64,000 nucleotides of DNA from Stropharia rugosoannulata (lineage: Eukaryota; Basidiomycota; Agaricomycetes; Agaricales; Strophariaceae): NCBI GenBank assembly GCA_028532985.1, contig JANCIK010000002.1, forward strand, positions 930,001-994,000. The letters run 5' to 3'. Both the position numbers and the translations under genes were made by a program. The notes under the pieces were generated by a model. It made no database searches. It saw only the letters and a program-made list of their open reading frames with translations, and had not been told where the DNA came from. Within the stretch, counting starts at the first letter, position 1. Every line of letters starts with the position of its first letter. Shown here piece after piece: positions 22,952 to 35,936 of this stretch.

Positions 22952-22958
22952 AAGCATC
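22952..22958. repeat. Left target-site duplication of the KDZ element
   Basis: AAGCATC, repeated at 37122-37128. The following C is shared with the TIR start, so an 8-bp duplication cannot be excluded. Confidence 0.75.
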
Positions 22959-23422
22959 CACATAGGACAGTGCCTGGGTACCGTAATCTATAGTGCTACA
23001 GTGAACTATTATTATACCGTAGATCACGGAGTTATTTTGAGCCATTGCAGAACTAGTATACTACCGTGTCACACGGGACTAATAGCTTTCTAGTATATTA
23101 CCGTGTTTTACGGGGCCATTGTCGACAAATGGTGATGGTCGTCAGGGCAAGATCAACCGGCGGTTCTCTATGTCGAGCGGCGGTGTCAAATGGCAGATGG
23201 GCTGTGCTAGACCGGCGATTTCGATCGTTGACCGGCGCTATTCAAATTCAATATACTACTATTTTTCAGGGGACCAGTGTGAGGCTAGTATATTACCGTG
23301 GTTCATGGCTGATTTTGAACAAATGATTGTATGAAAACCGGCAGTGCATGATGAGAATTGCCGGTCTGGAATAATAAATGGTATGGGACCATAAATTAAT
23401 ATACTACTATACATCACGGGAC
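22959..23422 (+). repeat. Left terminal inverted repeat of the KDZ element
   Basis: It begins CACATAGGACAGTGCCTGGG. Inside are repeated units of the type CTAGTATAYTACCGTG followed by a CACGGGAC-like half (near 23053, 23091, 23283 and, inverted, 23400), plausibly transposase-binding sites. Confidence 0.95.
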
Positions 23423-23479
23423 TATTGTAAATCATTCTAAATTTGTCTATCGAGACCGCCGGTATGCACAAGGCAAGAT

Positions 23480-24788
23480 GTGGAAGACATGAATTTTCCT
23501 GTGGCCCGTTCGTTGACACCTTTCTTCTCAACCACCATGCAACCCACTTCTGACAATAGTCCTATTGATCTGACAGCCTCTGTATCCTCATTCATACAGA
23601 CATCTGTCCGTTGCCGCATTAATCAGACTAAAATTAATTCCCCCCCATCGTCATGGGCTGCACAATTAATATGGGAATGTAATGATATTGTTGATACACT
23701 AGTTATGGCATATCAAAACCAATGTGAGCCTGGACTTACCTGTGTTTTAAAGGACATTACTGATATATGCTAGATTCAACTATATGGAATGTACATGACT
23801 ACATTCAGAGCTTGACAAATAAACAGACTGGCAAGAATGAGGCTGTTGAGAAAAAAATGTTGAAGAAGTTTCCGCCTATATTTATGGAGGAGAGATACAT
23901 TAAGACACCGTGCATTGTAACAGATAGGGATGGGAATATTTTGGTATGGTATCTACCTAATGCCATGATGTCGTATATGCAGGTAGGTGATGACAATTGT
24001 TGCGCACAATGAGGTCTGACCGTCTGACAGCCGTCCAGTACGGTCTATGGGAGAATTTAGATCAACTGACCCCATTAATGAAGACCACAAGAAATAATTC
24101 AGACTGGAGAGGTGGCCTGGCCAATTATCATCAGAAGGCAGCCTGGAGGAAGCTAGGAAATGTGAGTCTTGCCTTAGCATGGTTTGAAATGGGCTATGGG
24201 GTAGGTCTATCTATAATTGTAAATACAAGAGTTGATGAATGTGTCCAGATGTCGTTACCGCCAGTTGTCAGCAAAAATATCCGTAAGGCCGCCGGTGTTA
24301 CATGGCTTCGACAACAACATATGTTCTTTGCCCTTGTGGGTGGTCTACTAAGTGTGGTTAATCCTAGCCAATATGCCGCCGGTCTCAGGATGCTGACATG
24401 GCTAGGTGAACACCCGGACCAGGTTCGGCATGGACAAGAGCTGAAGAGTCTATTGGAACACTGGAATGTGCCTTTTGGCGTGCTCACAGTGATCAACAAC
24501 AGAGACTCACCACCGCATCGTGACACCGGCGGCAGTCACTCGATGTTCGACATTGTCATCAGTTTGGGGACTTATAGGAAGGGGACAATGTCACTGCCTG
24601 GATTGGGCTTGGATCTTCATTATCGGCCCGGAACAATAGTTGCCCTATCGAGCAGGGTAGTTGTTCACAGTGCATACTGTAAAGGGGATCGGACTTGTCT
24701 TGTCTTTCACTCAAAGTCTACAATGGCAGACTATACAAATACTCATAGCACTTGGCCTAATGTGAATATGTTTAAAAGCATAAAATGA
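23480..24788 (+). CDS. TET/JBP-family 2-oxoglutarate/Fe(II) dioxygenase
   Basis: Exons 23480-23723, 23774-23982 and 24039-24788 join in frame (GTGAGC...TAG and GTAGGT...CAG introns of 50 and 56 nt) to give 400 residues. The C-terminal half is the double-stranded beta-helix oxygenase. The iron ligands H311-x-D313 lie in PPHRDTGG, the distal ligand is H361 in VVVHSA, and the 2-oxoglutarate-binding Arg is R369 in GDRTC; all are present. The family oxidises 5-methylcytosine (TET) or thymine (JBP) in DNA. Fungal members are expanded in agaricomycetes next to KDZ transposases, as here. The frame is intact, whereas the transposase is broken. The ATG at 23480 is the first in frame; a 5' exon upstream is possible. 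Confidence 0.88.
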
Positions 24789-24964
24789 TTAAATTGTATT
24801 TGTACATAACAAAAATTGGGCAAACGGGGAAATACAAAAAACTAATTAACAAGAAGACAAGATGATGATACAACATGAAGAAGGGGACCGGCGGTGCAAT
24901 GGATCGAAAATGGGATGTTGCCTGCCTAGACGTCTGAGTCTGGTTCCCCATCTGCATCTGCATC

Positions 24965-27004
24965 CTAATCATCATCATCAGAAGTAGAGGAGTCTGAGTT
25001 GGGGCTCCAGGTAGAAGGAAGTGATGTGCATACCGAGCTATTGTCCGAGTCATTGTCATCGGTGTGGACATCTAAATGCCGCCGGCCACACCGCCGGTTG
25101 TTAGTACAGCTCGAATCTGTCATAAATATTAAGACTTACACATCGGTGGTGAATCTTCATCCCCACTCTCATTTTGCAGGAGATGAAGTGTATCATCTCC
25201 TGGTGCGGGAACCTCCATGGGGGCCTCATCATCCTCATCAATCTGTTCGAGCGCTTTATGACCGGCGGCGACAATTGTTGAAATCGAGGGCTCATCTTCC
25301 CCATCACTGATTTCCATGGGCGTCCCCGCCTCTTCATTGTCATCGGCCGTCAAATCGATGGGTTGATGCGGGGTATTGCCGTCAGGCATCCCATCTCCAA
25401 GTTGTGGCCTTTGCCCAATGAGACCGGCGGCCTGCAAATCAAGCTCCCTCTGGATCGGGAGTGTTGTGTCGACCAATTGTGGAGTGGGTGTCCTCCGCAT
25501 TGGGGGTCGTCTCCCCTCCAGGCTAGCCCGGTAAGCCTCCATTTCTATGGCAGAGGCCCGTCCAGGTTTGGTGACATTGCATTTGGGGAGGGGTCTCGCA
25601 GGCAAGACCACCTTGTCCGCCGGTACGTCCATCGGGGGTTCATCTTCATCATCAGTCTCCTCACCATCTGTCGTGCACGCAGATTCATGTTCATCTGCTT
25701 CGTTGTCCCCTTCATCCTCTTCGGTTCCTTCACCTTCATCATCCACGTCCTCTGCGACTGGGACCTCCATTGGCGGCTTGTCTTCATCCAAGTCTGGCTG
25801 GATATTTGATGGACCGGCGATGTCACCACCGGCGGTCGTTGGCTCATTCATGATTGTCGCAATGGTGATTTCTCGCCCCTTCCCTTTGCCAATGTGGGTA
25901 TCCGCGACAGGCCTTTGCTGCACTGGGTCATTGATTATTAATCTGCCATTGGCGAATGGCTTCCCGGCGATGTATGCAGCCAGCTCTTCGACAGAGGCCA
26001 CGCCTGAACGAAGTTGGAATGTGCGTGGGGCTGTCGTAGGACCGGCGGGTGAATTCGAGAATTCATCTGACATCGTGGAGCTTCCCTGAGATGATGACCC
26101 AACCGAGGGACTAGGACTGCTGTCTTCTGGCAGTGGGCTGATGAATCGCGGCAAGAGACAGTTGCGTCCTGCGATTCCGGGGAGAGGTTCCTGGGGGGGA
26201 TAGGTGTAGGTGTTCTTGCCCGGCGGTCGAAGGTTCTCCCACATGCTCTCCCTGGGCTCTTGAGGCCCACCTCGCTGTCCCCGTTCGAACTCGCCCTTCA
26301 ACATCTTGAAATAAAATTCAAGCCATTCTAACTTTTCATCCTTCTTCAAGCAGGATTCACAAACTTGATCAAGTGTTGGGTTGGACCCCACCGGCCTTGC
26401 TGCGAGTCCTGGAATCTCGACCCATGGCACTGGACTGCCAGGGAGATCTGGCATTTGGTGCATGTTGTCGTGGAAATCTATCATGAAAGTTAGAAGTATC
26501 TCGAAGTGGTGGCGGATGGAATCGGCGGTGACTTGGTAGTCCTCGATATCATCCACCGGTGCAAGCCACCAAATAGGCGTTGTCTCCGTCATTGACATTA
26601 GCAGGACATCTTCTTTTCTCATGAACTCCGGGTTGTAGGCCGGCGGAATCAGAATGCCATTTGGCCAGCGGGCGATGCCGTAACCGTTGATGGCCAACTG
26701 ATCTAGTAGATACGGCTGCCTCATTCGGTATCCTTTCATTACACATGTTGAAATGTGAATCAATGTGAATTCCTGAATAGAACTGTTAACTGTGAAGCAA
26801 TAATCAATAGATAAAACTCACTATTTCCTTCATAAGCAGGCGGGCATAGGGGTTATCATGGCGAAGCTCGCCACCAGTGATCGAGTATCTGAGGCCACAG
26901 CGGATGCGAAACATGCAGAGGTAAAGAAGCAGGTTGCACTGCACATGATCGATGCGGGTGTCTTCATCGAGGATCGGCATGGGGTTGGTGTTTGAAGAAG
27001 ACAT
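24965..27004 (-). CDS. Acidic KDZ accessory protein (640 aa, three exons)
   Basis: Exons 27004-26822, 26772-25140 and 25071-24965 join in frame; the introns have GTGAGT and GTAAGT donors. The N-terminal 250 residues look globular (Trp/Tyr/Pro-rich; SCLKKDEKLEWLEFYFKMLKGEFERG helix). The rest is strongly acidic and disordered, with repeated DEDxPPMxVP-like units (four or more) and an all-Asp end. I recognise no known domain; similar globular-plus-acidic proteins travel with KDZ elements, but I cannot name the family. The second intron carries two copies of the element motif CCGGCGG/CCGCCGG. Confidence 0.72.
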
Positions 27005-27103
27005 TGTGATGAGAAGGAGTTTGAGTAGCCGTGGAGGTAAAAATGAAAGACAAGATCAACAGTGCAGAGATGGTTGATTGATAAGGTCACATGTATTCAT
27101 TCC

Positions 27104-30100
27104 TCAGGCCACATGATACCAGTGGCTTATATAATGTACATGTGCCTTACTAAATCTAGCATCTGCTACCCTACCTAATTCATTCCATAAGTTGATCTGT
27201 GCCTGTGCATAAGCCTGGAAACCTAGTGGGTGAGCGTTGAATTGGCCGGCGGCGTCATTTGATGGGTTTTGAATGGCGGTTACTGCATCTGCCCAGACAT
27301 TCCGCCGGTCTTTCCACATATTTGCCATATGCACATAGAACCGGACTGTCCAGTCCATTTCATGCTGACATAGAACAACCTCTTCCTCCCAGCGCATTTT
27401 CTGTGCTCTTGCTCGTAGCCAATGAATTCGATAGACTACAATTGTATTTAGGCACAGCTTGATGAATATCAATAAAACTTACAATCATTGATTCTTTCGC
27501 GATTGAGATTTCCTGCGACCGGCGGATTATCATCCGGCGGATCCATATTATGTTCTATTCTCCATATCCAAGCCATTCGAGAACTGCTACCCCCCCTTGC
27601 ATTCGGTTCAGTTATTGATGCACTAGTCTTTGTATCAGCTTTTGACATGATGGGGAATTGTTGTTCAATGGCAGCCCTATCAGTGTCATCCTTTGCAAGG
27701 CGTAGCATTGACAATCTGTTTTCATTATATTTCCGCCGGTGTGTACTGGTTGCCTGTGCCAACACGACCACACGATCCTGAGCTCTGGTGTGATGTGCAC
27801 CATCTGTCCTCCTGACATCAAATGCATATAGCCAAGATTTCTGAATGATTTCTCCACGAATAGATTCCAATAAATCATCAGCATGAGCTTTTCTGATCCT
27901 TAGCTCTGTTTTCTGTAACCGGCGGAGCATAGATTTATCCTGGGCAGATGCACCGGCGGATGTCAAAATCTCTTCGGTGATTTCAGAAGGGAATGCCATT
28001 AGCTGCCTTTCTGGGTCAGCATTACTGACTTCTTCATTGGCCACCTCTGCTTCTTCATCCGTTTGTGCACCATCCAGGATGGGAACATCATGTTCATCAT
28101 TGAAAGAATTCAAAATATCAATGCCCATGATGTCAACTGCATTGCGAGAAAATTTGTCCAGCTGCTTGCGAAGTGTGTGCCGGCGGCGTACAAGATCCTG
28201 ACGCTGAGCCACTGTTGGGTCTCCAGGCATACGGCGGACATGGGACCGCAATTCATTTCTAAATAATGAATAAATTGGCTGGTAATAATGATTGACACTA
28301 CGCACTGCATTTGCTCAGCTTGAATACCCTGTGAGAGCCATACAGCTCGACCGCCGGTCTCTCCGTTTCGAATTTCATTCTCTGAAAGCTGCACCTCAAT
28401 TTCTCGCATCGTTGCAGCCTTCTGAACAGCTGGTCAATAAATGTCCATTGCTTCTGGGTCCTCATCTCGGCGGCGTTCAGCAGCCTCAATCTGTTCCAAC
28501 CATTCTGGCAGTTTATCCGCCGGCATACTTGCGGTAATATCATTATAGTACACAATAGCATCAATTTCTTGATTCACTGCTCGAATATATTTCTTGATGA
28601 TTGTAGATGGCATATTGACCGTCTTCTTCCAATTAGAATCGCCCATGTGATCATCGAGTACTTCAGCTCTATGGCCGGCGGTTGCAGTCCGAACACTGCG
28701 AGATGTCTTGTTTAGCAGGCTCCACAGGGTTTCCAGGATTTCTCCGTCTACCATGCCAACACCAGGGATATAGGTAGATGCCCATCTATATAGACATTCT
28801 GTCTTGTGGCCATGTACATGCCAGAGACCCACTGCGCGTATGCATCGAAGTCTTTGTGGCCAAGTGAGACCCTTCATTAGTCGAAATCGCCTAGTCATAT
28901 TCTTGTAGAACTGACACATAATGTCATAAATGAACATGACAGTCTCGATGCCGCCGGTGTTGGTATGCTTGAGTGCTTCAGAAATACTGTAGTCCATGCA
29001 CATTTGACATTCACCCAATTCGAAGTCAACAAGGCTGCCTGGACAGAAGCAGCCGTGTCTTGCACATGCCTGTACACCAATCCCTCTGACCCGGCGGCCA
29101 GAAACAACCTTTTCACTGTCAAGCTGGGCACGATGAGAATGGCAAGTCGGCGGCTCTGTGAATTTCCTGGAATATTTTTTGGCGTCCTTCAAATGCTCCT
29201 GGTATGGACCGGCGGCTGTCATGAATGCCTGGCCGGCTGTCAGATCAATATCATCATGGGCATTCTTTTGATTTAAATGGTCAGCCTTGAAATTCCCATC
29301 AGCACAGTACTTGTGAATAAAAAGAAACTTCTTGTCATTCTCTTTCCAGTCTTCAGGGAGGTTAATTTCTGGTTGAGGACAAGCAGGGCAAAATAGAGCC
29401 AGTATATCGCCGTACATCGATGGTGTCGTTTTAATCCCTCCGGCGGTGCCACCGGCGGCGTCTTCACTTGCCCCATCTTCACTGTCTGATTCAGACTGTT
29501 CTGCAACTGGTGGAGGCATAATATCCTCATTTGGTATTTCATTGTCAGCCAGGATCCGGACATCGGGGATAGCTGGTGGGTCAGGTTCTGATTGCCATAG
29601 CCCATGTGCTCTGCCATGCATGGTCCACATCTTCATGTTCCGAAATTGTCTACTGAGCCGGCGGAGCTCACGATATCGATCCAATACTGCCTGTGGGAAG
29701 GCAGGGCAGGTCAACCGGCGGGGCTTCGTGTAATACTGATATGCAGATGTCTTGCACTCCAGGTTAGACAGCCTGAAGTCCCGAAGAACAGCAAATGTGA
29801 ATACAGTCTTGATCACATCAAAGGAGGTTGGGAATAGTGCCAGCTGCATGTATTGGCTATCCTCCGGCGGCTGATTGTTGCAGTGACATTTGACAGCCGG
29901 CAGGTGATGAATGCCATTCACCTCGACAATTGTGACAAATGGATTACCATGGGTATCATTTTGGGCTGGCCTCGGTAAGACTCGAGGGTAAGTAACATCA
30001 ATATCAAAGACAATTGTGTCTTCATCGATGTATTCATCAGCGACTTCCTCAGCTTCGGGTTGCAGACCGGCATTGTAAGCCCGGCGGAGATCATTTTCAT

Positions 30101-30807
30101 GTTCATCGCCATATTCTCCCTCTTGCATTTCCTGTACGTTGTTGTAGTCGACCATTGTATTAGGACATCTATTTCCCTGATGGCCAAGATGAATCTTTAC
30201 ACCGACTTGCCATAGCGCTGCCGGTGTGAAAGCACTACCATCCCAACGAAGAATACGATGAAATGGCATGAAATCATGAGTCCGCCGGCAACATGTCGTG
30301 CATAAGAGTCGTCCTCCAAAGCATGCCTTACACTTCCATTTGGCAGCAGGTGCATTGCAAGCATTGCATGTATCGATCCCTCTGGCAGGTGCATGAGATG
30401 CCATCACAATCTTCAAGTGGGTATCCCTTCTGACCAGCCATTCTCTAAGAAAATCGTTTTGCGACTGCACAATTTAATATATGCAGTGTGCAATTCATGT
30501 GGGTGATATAACATACCTTGCCTCTGTATACTGGTAAATCCAAGTTTTGTAGGTTTTCGATAACCTGATCCTCAGTTATATCTCCAGCATAGTCTAGACG
30601 GTCAGGTACTTCCTGTGGTTCAAAGCCTGGTGGAACATCTGGAATAGCAGGAATAGCAGGAATAGTCGGTGCTACATTCTCTGCAATGGGTTCCCCACCA
30701 CGTTTGCGCTTCTTTGTAATGACCTTTCCTCTATGGTCCTGCTCTTCTATCTGGATGCCACCAGCTTGATTTGGAACATTGTGCTGGGTTATACGGACAC
30801 GGCGCAT
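27104..30807 (-). CDS. KDZ transposase, one in-frame TGA
   Basis: Exons 30807-30517, 30464-28306, 28258-27483 and 27435-27104 join in frame (1186 codons). A basic N-terminus precedes the KDZ-associated cysteine cluster (C130, C133, C142, C145, C152, C155, C156 with H160). Further in come CARHGCFCPGSLVDF (near 564) and the diagnostic IYDIMCQFY motif (609-617). The C-terminal helical region has the family's SRMAWIW and W-x2-ARAQ-x-RWEEEV patterns. It would catalyse cut-and-paste transposition at the TIRs. TGA at 28436-28434 interrupts conserved sequence after EAMDIY; a 99-nt GTATGC...CAG intron removing it is possible but would delete conserved residues. I infer either a C-to-T lesion of a CGA codon or readthrough. 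Confidence 0.9.
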
Positions 30808-30965
30808 TGGGAGTAGACAGTTGCGTGTGCATTCAGTGTTCGACCTTATATTAAGAAACCAATGGCACATGTGTTCTGCCTCATGTCGTTATCAATAAAT
30901 GTATCTATTTTAATCTACTTATAAGCAGGAATGCATCGGTCTATTTTTTCATCCCTTTCCCCATA

Positions 30966-33323
30966 ATGCCTACACCAGAAGAAACCCCGGCCTCTACACA
31001 GATATGGACAGCGAAGGAGTTGGAGATTTTGAGGGATCATGTCGAGGGATATCGTGCACAGGTCAAAGAGCGGAAGGGCACTTTCCTCGCTGAAAAGGTC
31101 ATCAAAATGATCAAAGCATTGTGGGGATCACGATACAAAAAAAGTAATCCCAATTTCGATGAAAAGATGCAAGAGGAATGGAAGAAGAAAAAAAGGGTAT
31201 GCCCCAAGCAATGTATGCAATGTAACGCCTAATGCTGTAACAGTCAATATGCAATTGGTTCAAGAATAATGCTAAGATGTCGAGGCGCATGAAAATTAAA
31301 GGTTTTAACATGGATGTTACCTTTGACTCTGTTGTCATTGCACGTAAAGGCAAGGAGATTGAAGAGGAAGCAAAGCGCCGTGCACGAAAGGCACTGGGTG
31401 GGAGTGATCAGGAATCTGATGGTGACGACGACAGGGTCGCGGATGATGAGGCCGGCGGTGGGGCCGGCGGTTACAGTAGCTGTTCCTGGATCAAATATTA
31501 TGCAGGGGCAAAGAAGTATATTAAGGAGATGCTGACAGATGAGGAACGAGATGCAATCAAAATGGAGGTGATGGAATGGAAAGCGAAGGGTGTGCCACCA
31601 GAGGTTCAAGCCAAGTCAGTTTTTGATTACACCGCCGGTCCATTACTAAGAGACTGTATAGACAAGCTGTGAAGCACTGTTCAGACATTTGTCGTGAAGT
31701 GGATAGGAAAATGTTTGAGAGCATGGGTGTGAGATCACTCTGGATCACAACTTTTGATAAACCAGACGGACATGCTACATTCACAATGTGAGCATCTCTG
31801 CAGTTGACATGAATGTTCCTGACCGCCGGTCAGCTACGATACCCAGGTAGTGCAGCCTAATGCGCCAATGAAATTTCCCAGCTTTCAAGAATTTGATCCG
31901 AATAGCTACACAGCAATTAGGACCAGTTACATAAAATACATTGAGCACATCACTGCTCTCAAGCGTGGCGAGGCCGCCGGTGCCGAATCTGTAGAACACC
32001 AGGCCAGCTCTCATCCATCAGGGATGCCCTGGATGCCTGCCTATAATCCAAAGGGACGCAAAGAAAGTCTCAGGGTCATGCAGGGGATGATCCGCAAGTA
32101 CTACGGATTGCACTTCGGTATGTGTATATGTTTTCAACGTAATTTGACAATTAATGTATGTACCTGATTGAGTAGCACTAGCAATGAAATCATCCAGGGG
32201 CCCACCGTACACATCAATCAAAAACAAGCACAATTGGCAGGACTTCGTCGACCCTCTCTACATGCCTCATGGCATCTCGTTTCGGGACCCTTCATCATAT
32301 AACAGGTCAACAGCATTTGATATTCTCAATCTCATCCGCCGGCGCCAAGCGGCAAATGAAATTCCCTTCAAATTTCATGCCATTCCTAATGGCGCTGTTG
32401 AACCGGTGCCTCAGATGTACCCTGAAGAGTTATTCACATCATTCGCTATACCAGACCCAGACCTCGGGATGAATAGAGAGGATGATATCAGTTTGGCTGA
32501 CCTTCAACAAATGGCAGAAGTCTACACTGATGACTCTATCACCACAAAGTCGCAGGATAGTGATGCACCGCCGGTCATGATTCTCGATCGGCGGCCATCA
32601 GATGATGACAATATGTCAGGAAGTCCAGCACCCCTGACGAGACTCAAGCACAAGGAGTCATCCATATCTGAAGACAATGTGGACCACCGGCCTAGACAAA
32701 TAACTAATAGGATTAGATCCAGGTCAAGATTCATTGCAAAAAAGTTTATTCTCAAGAATCGTAAGGGTAAGAAGAAAGAATCAGTTTCGGAACATGATTC
32801 AGATGTGGAGGACCAGTCAGACAAGGTGGAAGAATTAAGAGACCGGCAGTTAACATCTGCATCAGGATCAGATGACGACCGCCGGTCTGACAGCAAAGAT
32901 GAAGGACCCAGCAGAAGAAATACATTCCGTGCCCAGAAAGGCAGACCCCCTGGACTGCGGGATATATCGAATACAAGGGATAGAAATCAGTCAAGGGTAA
33001 GAATTGTCGAACCTGATGCAAAGGAAGGAGGAACAAAGCAGACAAAACACAAGACTGTTTCCAGAGGACGCTCACACAGCAAGAATGGAGATGGAGAAAG
33101 TGAACACCGGTCTTCCAGACGAATTGCTTCAAGACCGGCGGTCTGGGATATCGAGAATGTGGTTGAAGTCAAGAGGCACCGAGGACGACCAAAGTTCAGG
33201 GAACATGTTGACAATGCTCACGGCATGCGCCATTCAGCTCGCCTAGCCTCGCGCCGACCAGCCTCGACTGACCACAACAGTGGCCACAAAAAATCTTCAA
33301 CAAATAGACGATCGGGGAAATAA
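30966..33323 (+). CDS. KDZ accessory protein with AT-hook (715 aa, five exons)
   Basis: Exons 30966-31196, 31265-31614, 31653-31787, 31834-32117 and 32176-33323 keep frame throughout. The N-terminal 300 residues are helical and contain a KMFESMGVRSLWITT segment that I recall from repeated hypothetical proteins of agaricomycetes. The C-terminal 350 residues are charged and disordered (RSRSR, many SD/SE runs) and end with KRHRGRPKF (residues 666-674), a GRP-core AT-hook that binds the minor groove of AT-rich DNA. Inference: a nuclear chromatin-associated helper of the element. Introns 2 and 3 each contain the ACCGCCGGTC motif; intron 2, at 38 nt, is short. Confidence 0.72.
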
Positions 33324-33675
33324 TGAAACCGCCGGTCTCACCGCCGGTCTCACATGTCACAATCAGTCGAAAATGTACATAAAGTTACCTAGGGATAGAT
33401 ATATTGTGATACATTTAAATTAACTTCTAACCTGACATGACGCTGCCGGCCACAATTTGCAACTTCGCATATTAAGGACTTCACACATTTTGCATCAATG
33501 TATATTTTTACCTGACTTCACTCAGACTGATGTTTACAAGCAAATGACAAAAAATTAATTTTACTTTGACTTCTGAAGTCAAAGTTTCAAGATATACTGA
33601 TACATTAAATTGCCCTTGATCTAACTTCAAGGGGCGGTATATACAGACAAAAAAAATCGAGATGCAAGGAGGATG
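33324..33675. other. KDZ intergenic spacer
   Basis: No gene seen. Two adjacent ACCGCCGGTCTC copies lie directly after the AT-hook gene (33330-33352); the rest is AT-rich, between the 3' ends of two convergent genes. Confidence 0.5.
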
Positions 33676-35936
33676 TCACCGGCGGCCTTTGGTGCGAGTG
33701 CGCTTCGCCGGTGGCTCCTCGTTCTCCTCACCCTCATTCCCTCGCTTGGCACCGGCGGTCGTCCCTGCTGTCTTGCTCTTTCCTCCACCCTTCCCCCTCT
33801 GACTCCTCGTCTTCTTCACAGGCGCCTCAACCTGCGACACCGAGTCCAGCTCATCCTCCTCGCTGGCGCCCTCGTCATTGTCTCCCCCCTCAGCCTTCCC
33901 ATCCCCCTGCTCGGTGGGCGACTCTGCAGCCACGACCATAGGCGTGTCGCTGTCAGTGCCCACGTTCTCTTCGTCTTCTTCTTCGTGTTCTGGGGACTCA
34001 GGAGGCGGTGTGCGCACCTCGATGAGATCTTGGGCGGAGGGGGCAGGTGGGCGAGAAGGGACAGGCGAAGGGGAATGGGCAGGGGATGGAGACGGGGCAG
34101 GTGGACGGTGCGGGACCGGTGAAGGCGATAAAGGAGGGGGAGTGGGGGCCGGTGGTCCTGATGTGGCCGGCGGTCCAGTCGACACCGGCGGTGGCGTCTT
34201 CCGAGGGACTTGGATGTCGAACGGCGTCATTGACCTTGACTTCGGCCGTGACGTCTGTGCGACGACCTGCTCCAGCAGGCTCCTCAGAGCCCGCTGTCCC
34301 TCCATCAACTCCGTCAGGGCTCGCCCATGCCCCTCAACCACCACCTTCAACTCCTGGACCTTGTCTGTCAGGTCCTGCGCATCAGCCCGTATCGTCGTCA
34401 GTTCCTCGACCGCCTCCGTTGTCTTCTCGAGCGTCTTCGAGAGCTCCTGGTTCTGGCGCTGGAGCGCCCGAACGTCTGTTGTCGCGTCGTCGAATCCGCG
34501 CTCGACGTTGCAGGTGATCACTCGCGTTTGCTCCAACGTCATCATAATGACGTCCCCGACGTTCTCGGCGTCCGCGAAGACTTTCTTGCGGTCCTCGTCG
34601 ACGTAGCGACTCAGGTGGTGGTCCCAGGGGGCGACTTTGTCGCCCAGTGTCATGGCGCCCGGCGTCTTGAGGCAGGGCTTCTTGTACATGTATTGACATG
34701 TACTACAAGCCCTGACGGGGTTCTCCCGCATTTCCTTCTCATGCTCCGGGGACTCGACGTAGCAGGGTGTGCCGCAATTGATACAAGACCAACAAGGCGT
34801 CTTGGTCTTGTAGCAATCGGCGGGCATCCGCCCCTTAGACGCGGTAGATCGCGCGCATGCCTTCCCCTTGCCCTTGGCCGCCGGTTTCCCATCGGACTCG
34901 CTGTCATCGTCCACTTGCCTCGATTTCCTCGACGCCGCTGTCCTCGCCTCTGGCTCGCTCTGGGTCGCCTTGCCCTTGCCCTTCTTCGTGGGACGCTGTA
35001 CCTCTTCCTCCTCGTCCTCCTCGTCCTCGTATTCGCTTTCATCGTCCGTGTCCACGACGAATTCATGCGATTTTGTTGCCGCCGGTTGTCTAGACGGGCC
35101 AGCCACCGGCGGCCTGGTGGCTGGCCCCTTTGCATTCTTGGCCTTGGGCTTGACAGTGGCCTCCTTCTCGCTGGCCTTGACACCGGCGGTCGCCTTCGCC
35201 TTCTTCTGCTTCGGCACCTTCTGCAAAGGCAGCGCCACGACGACCTCAACAACGTCTTTGAACGCTGCTGGGTGTGCGCCCGTCGGGGACGGTGTCTTCT
35301 CCCGTGTCGCGATTTTCGATGACTTCGCCTTGGCGGCGACAGGGGCAGGTGGTGCGGGAGGGGGAGAGGCAGGCACAGGGGGGGGTGGGGAGGCCTTCTT
35401 CGCCTCTGTTGCTTTGGCCGCCGGTGCAGCCTTGACCGGCGGTGCAGGCTTCACCCCGACAGTCGCCGGTCGATTGACTAAGAATGTGTCAGAAATGAAC
35501 AAAAGGTTATAATATTTATTACTCACCAATGATAGGCATGCTGCCTATATCCACTTCCACCTTCCCCTGCTCCTGCCTCCGTAGGACGTATAGCCCCGTC
35601 TCCACCATCTCCTTGAATGCGTCCCAGCGCACGTTGTCTGCGTCTCGGCCATCGGAATTCGCGTCCTTGGACAACAGCTTGCGCACATAGTTGTAGAGCG
35701 TGAGCCCTACAGTGCGCCCAGCAGCCGACTGCTTGCAGACTTGAAGTTCAACCTATTGTTAATGAATGGTCAGTAAACTAAACATAGAACATGTAACAAA
35801 AACTCACCAAGGACTTCCAAAGTCTGGACCTCTCCTTCAAAAACAGTTGGCTCCCTCCCTCCCAAATTCGCACACAGTCGTGATGGAATGCGACGATTGC
35901 GTCTCGGATTTCAAGGTTGCTGTGAGACGAAGCCAT
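33676..35936 (-). CDS. KDZ accessory protein: Zn(II)2Cys6-like cluster, coiled coil, Pro-rich tail (718 aa)
   Basis: Exons 35936-35808, 35752-35527 and 35477-33676 join in frame (GTGAGT donors, introns of 55 and 49 nt). N-terminal helical domain (1-118); Ala/Pro/Lys-rich linker with acidic run (about 260-280) and basic nuclear signals; then C347-x2-C350-x6-C357-x18-C376-x2-C379-x6-C386, the spacing of a Gal4-type binuclear zinc cluster with a longer middle linker and two extra Cys (340, 353). A coiled coil (about 440-510) follows, as in dimeric Zn2Cys6 factors, then Pro/Ser repeats and a basic C-terminus. Gal4-family proteins recognise CGG triplets, and the element is full of CCGGCGG. DNA binding is my inference. 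Confidence 0.8.

Noticed and set aside
22714..22963. Minus-strand frames beside the left TIR
   Set aside because: They run across the transposon boundary and show no conserved features.
24165..24215. GTGAGT...GTAG intron inside the TET last exon
   Set aside because: Removing it would create an immediate stop, whereas the unspliced frame stays open through all catalytic residues.
24290..24788. TET-like enzyme being an AlkB-type repair dioxygenase
   Set aside because: The HRD spacing, long insert before the distal His and KDZ context fit TET/JBP, and the AlkB RxNxTxR-type end is not seen.
34047..35322. Long plus-strand frames over the zinc-cluster gene
   Set aside because: Shadows of the GC-rich minus-strand exon, which has proper introns and a cysteine cluster.
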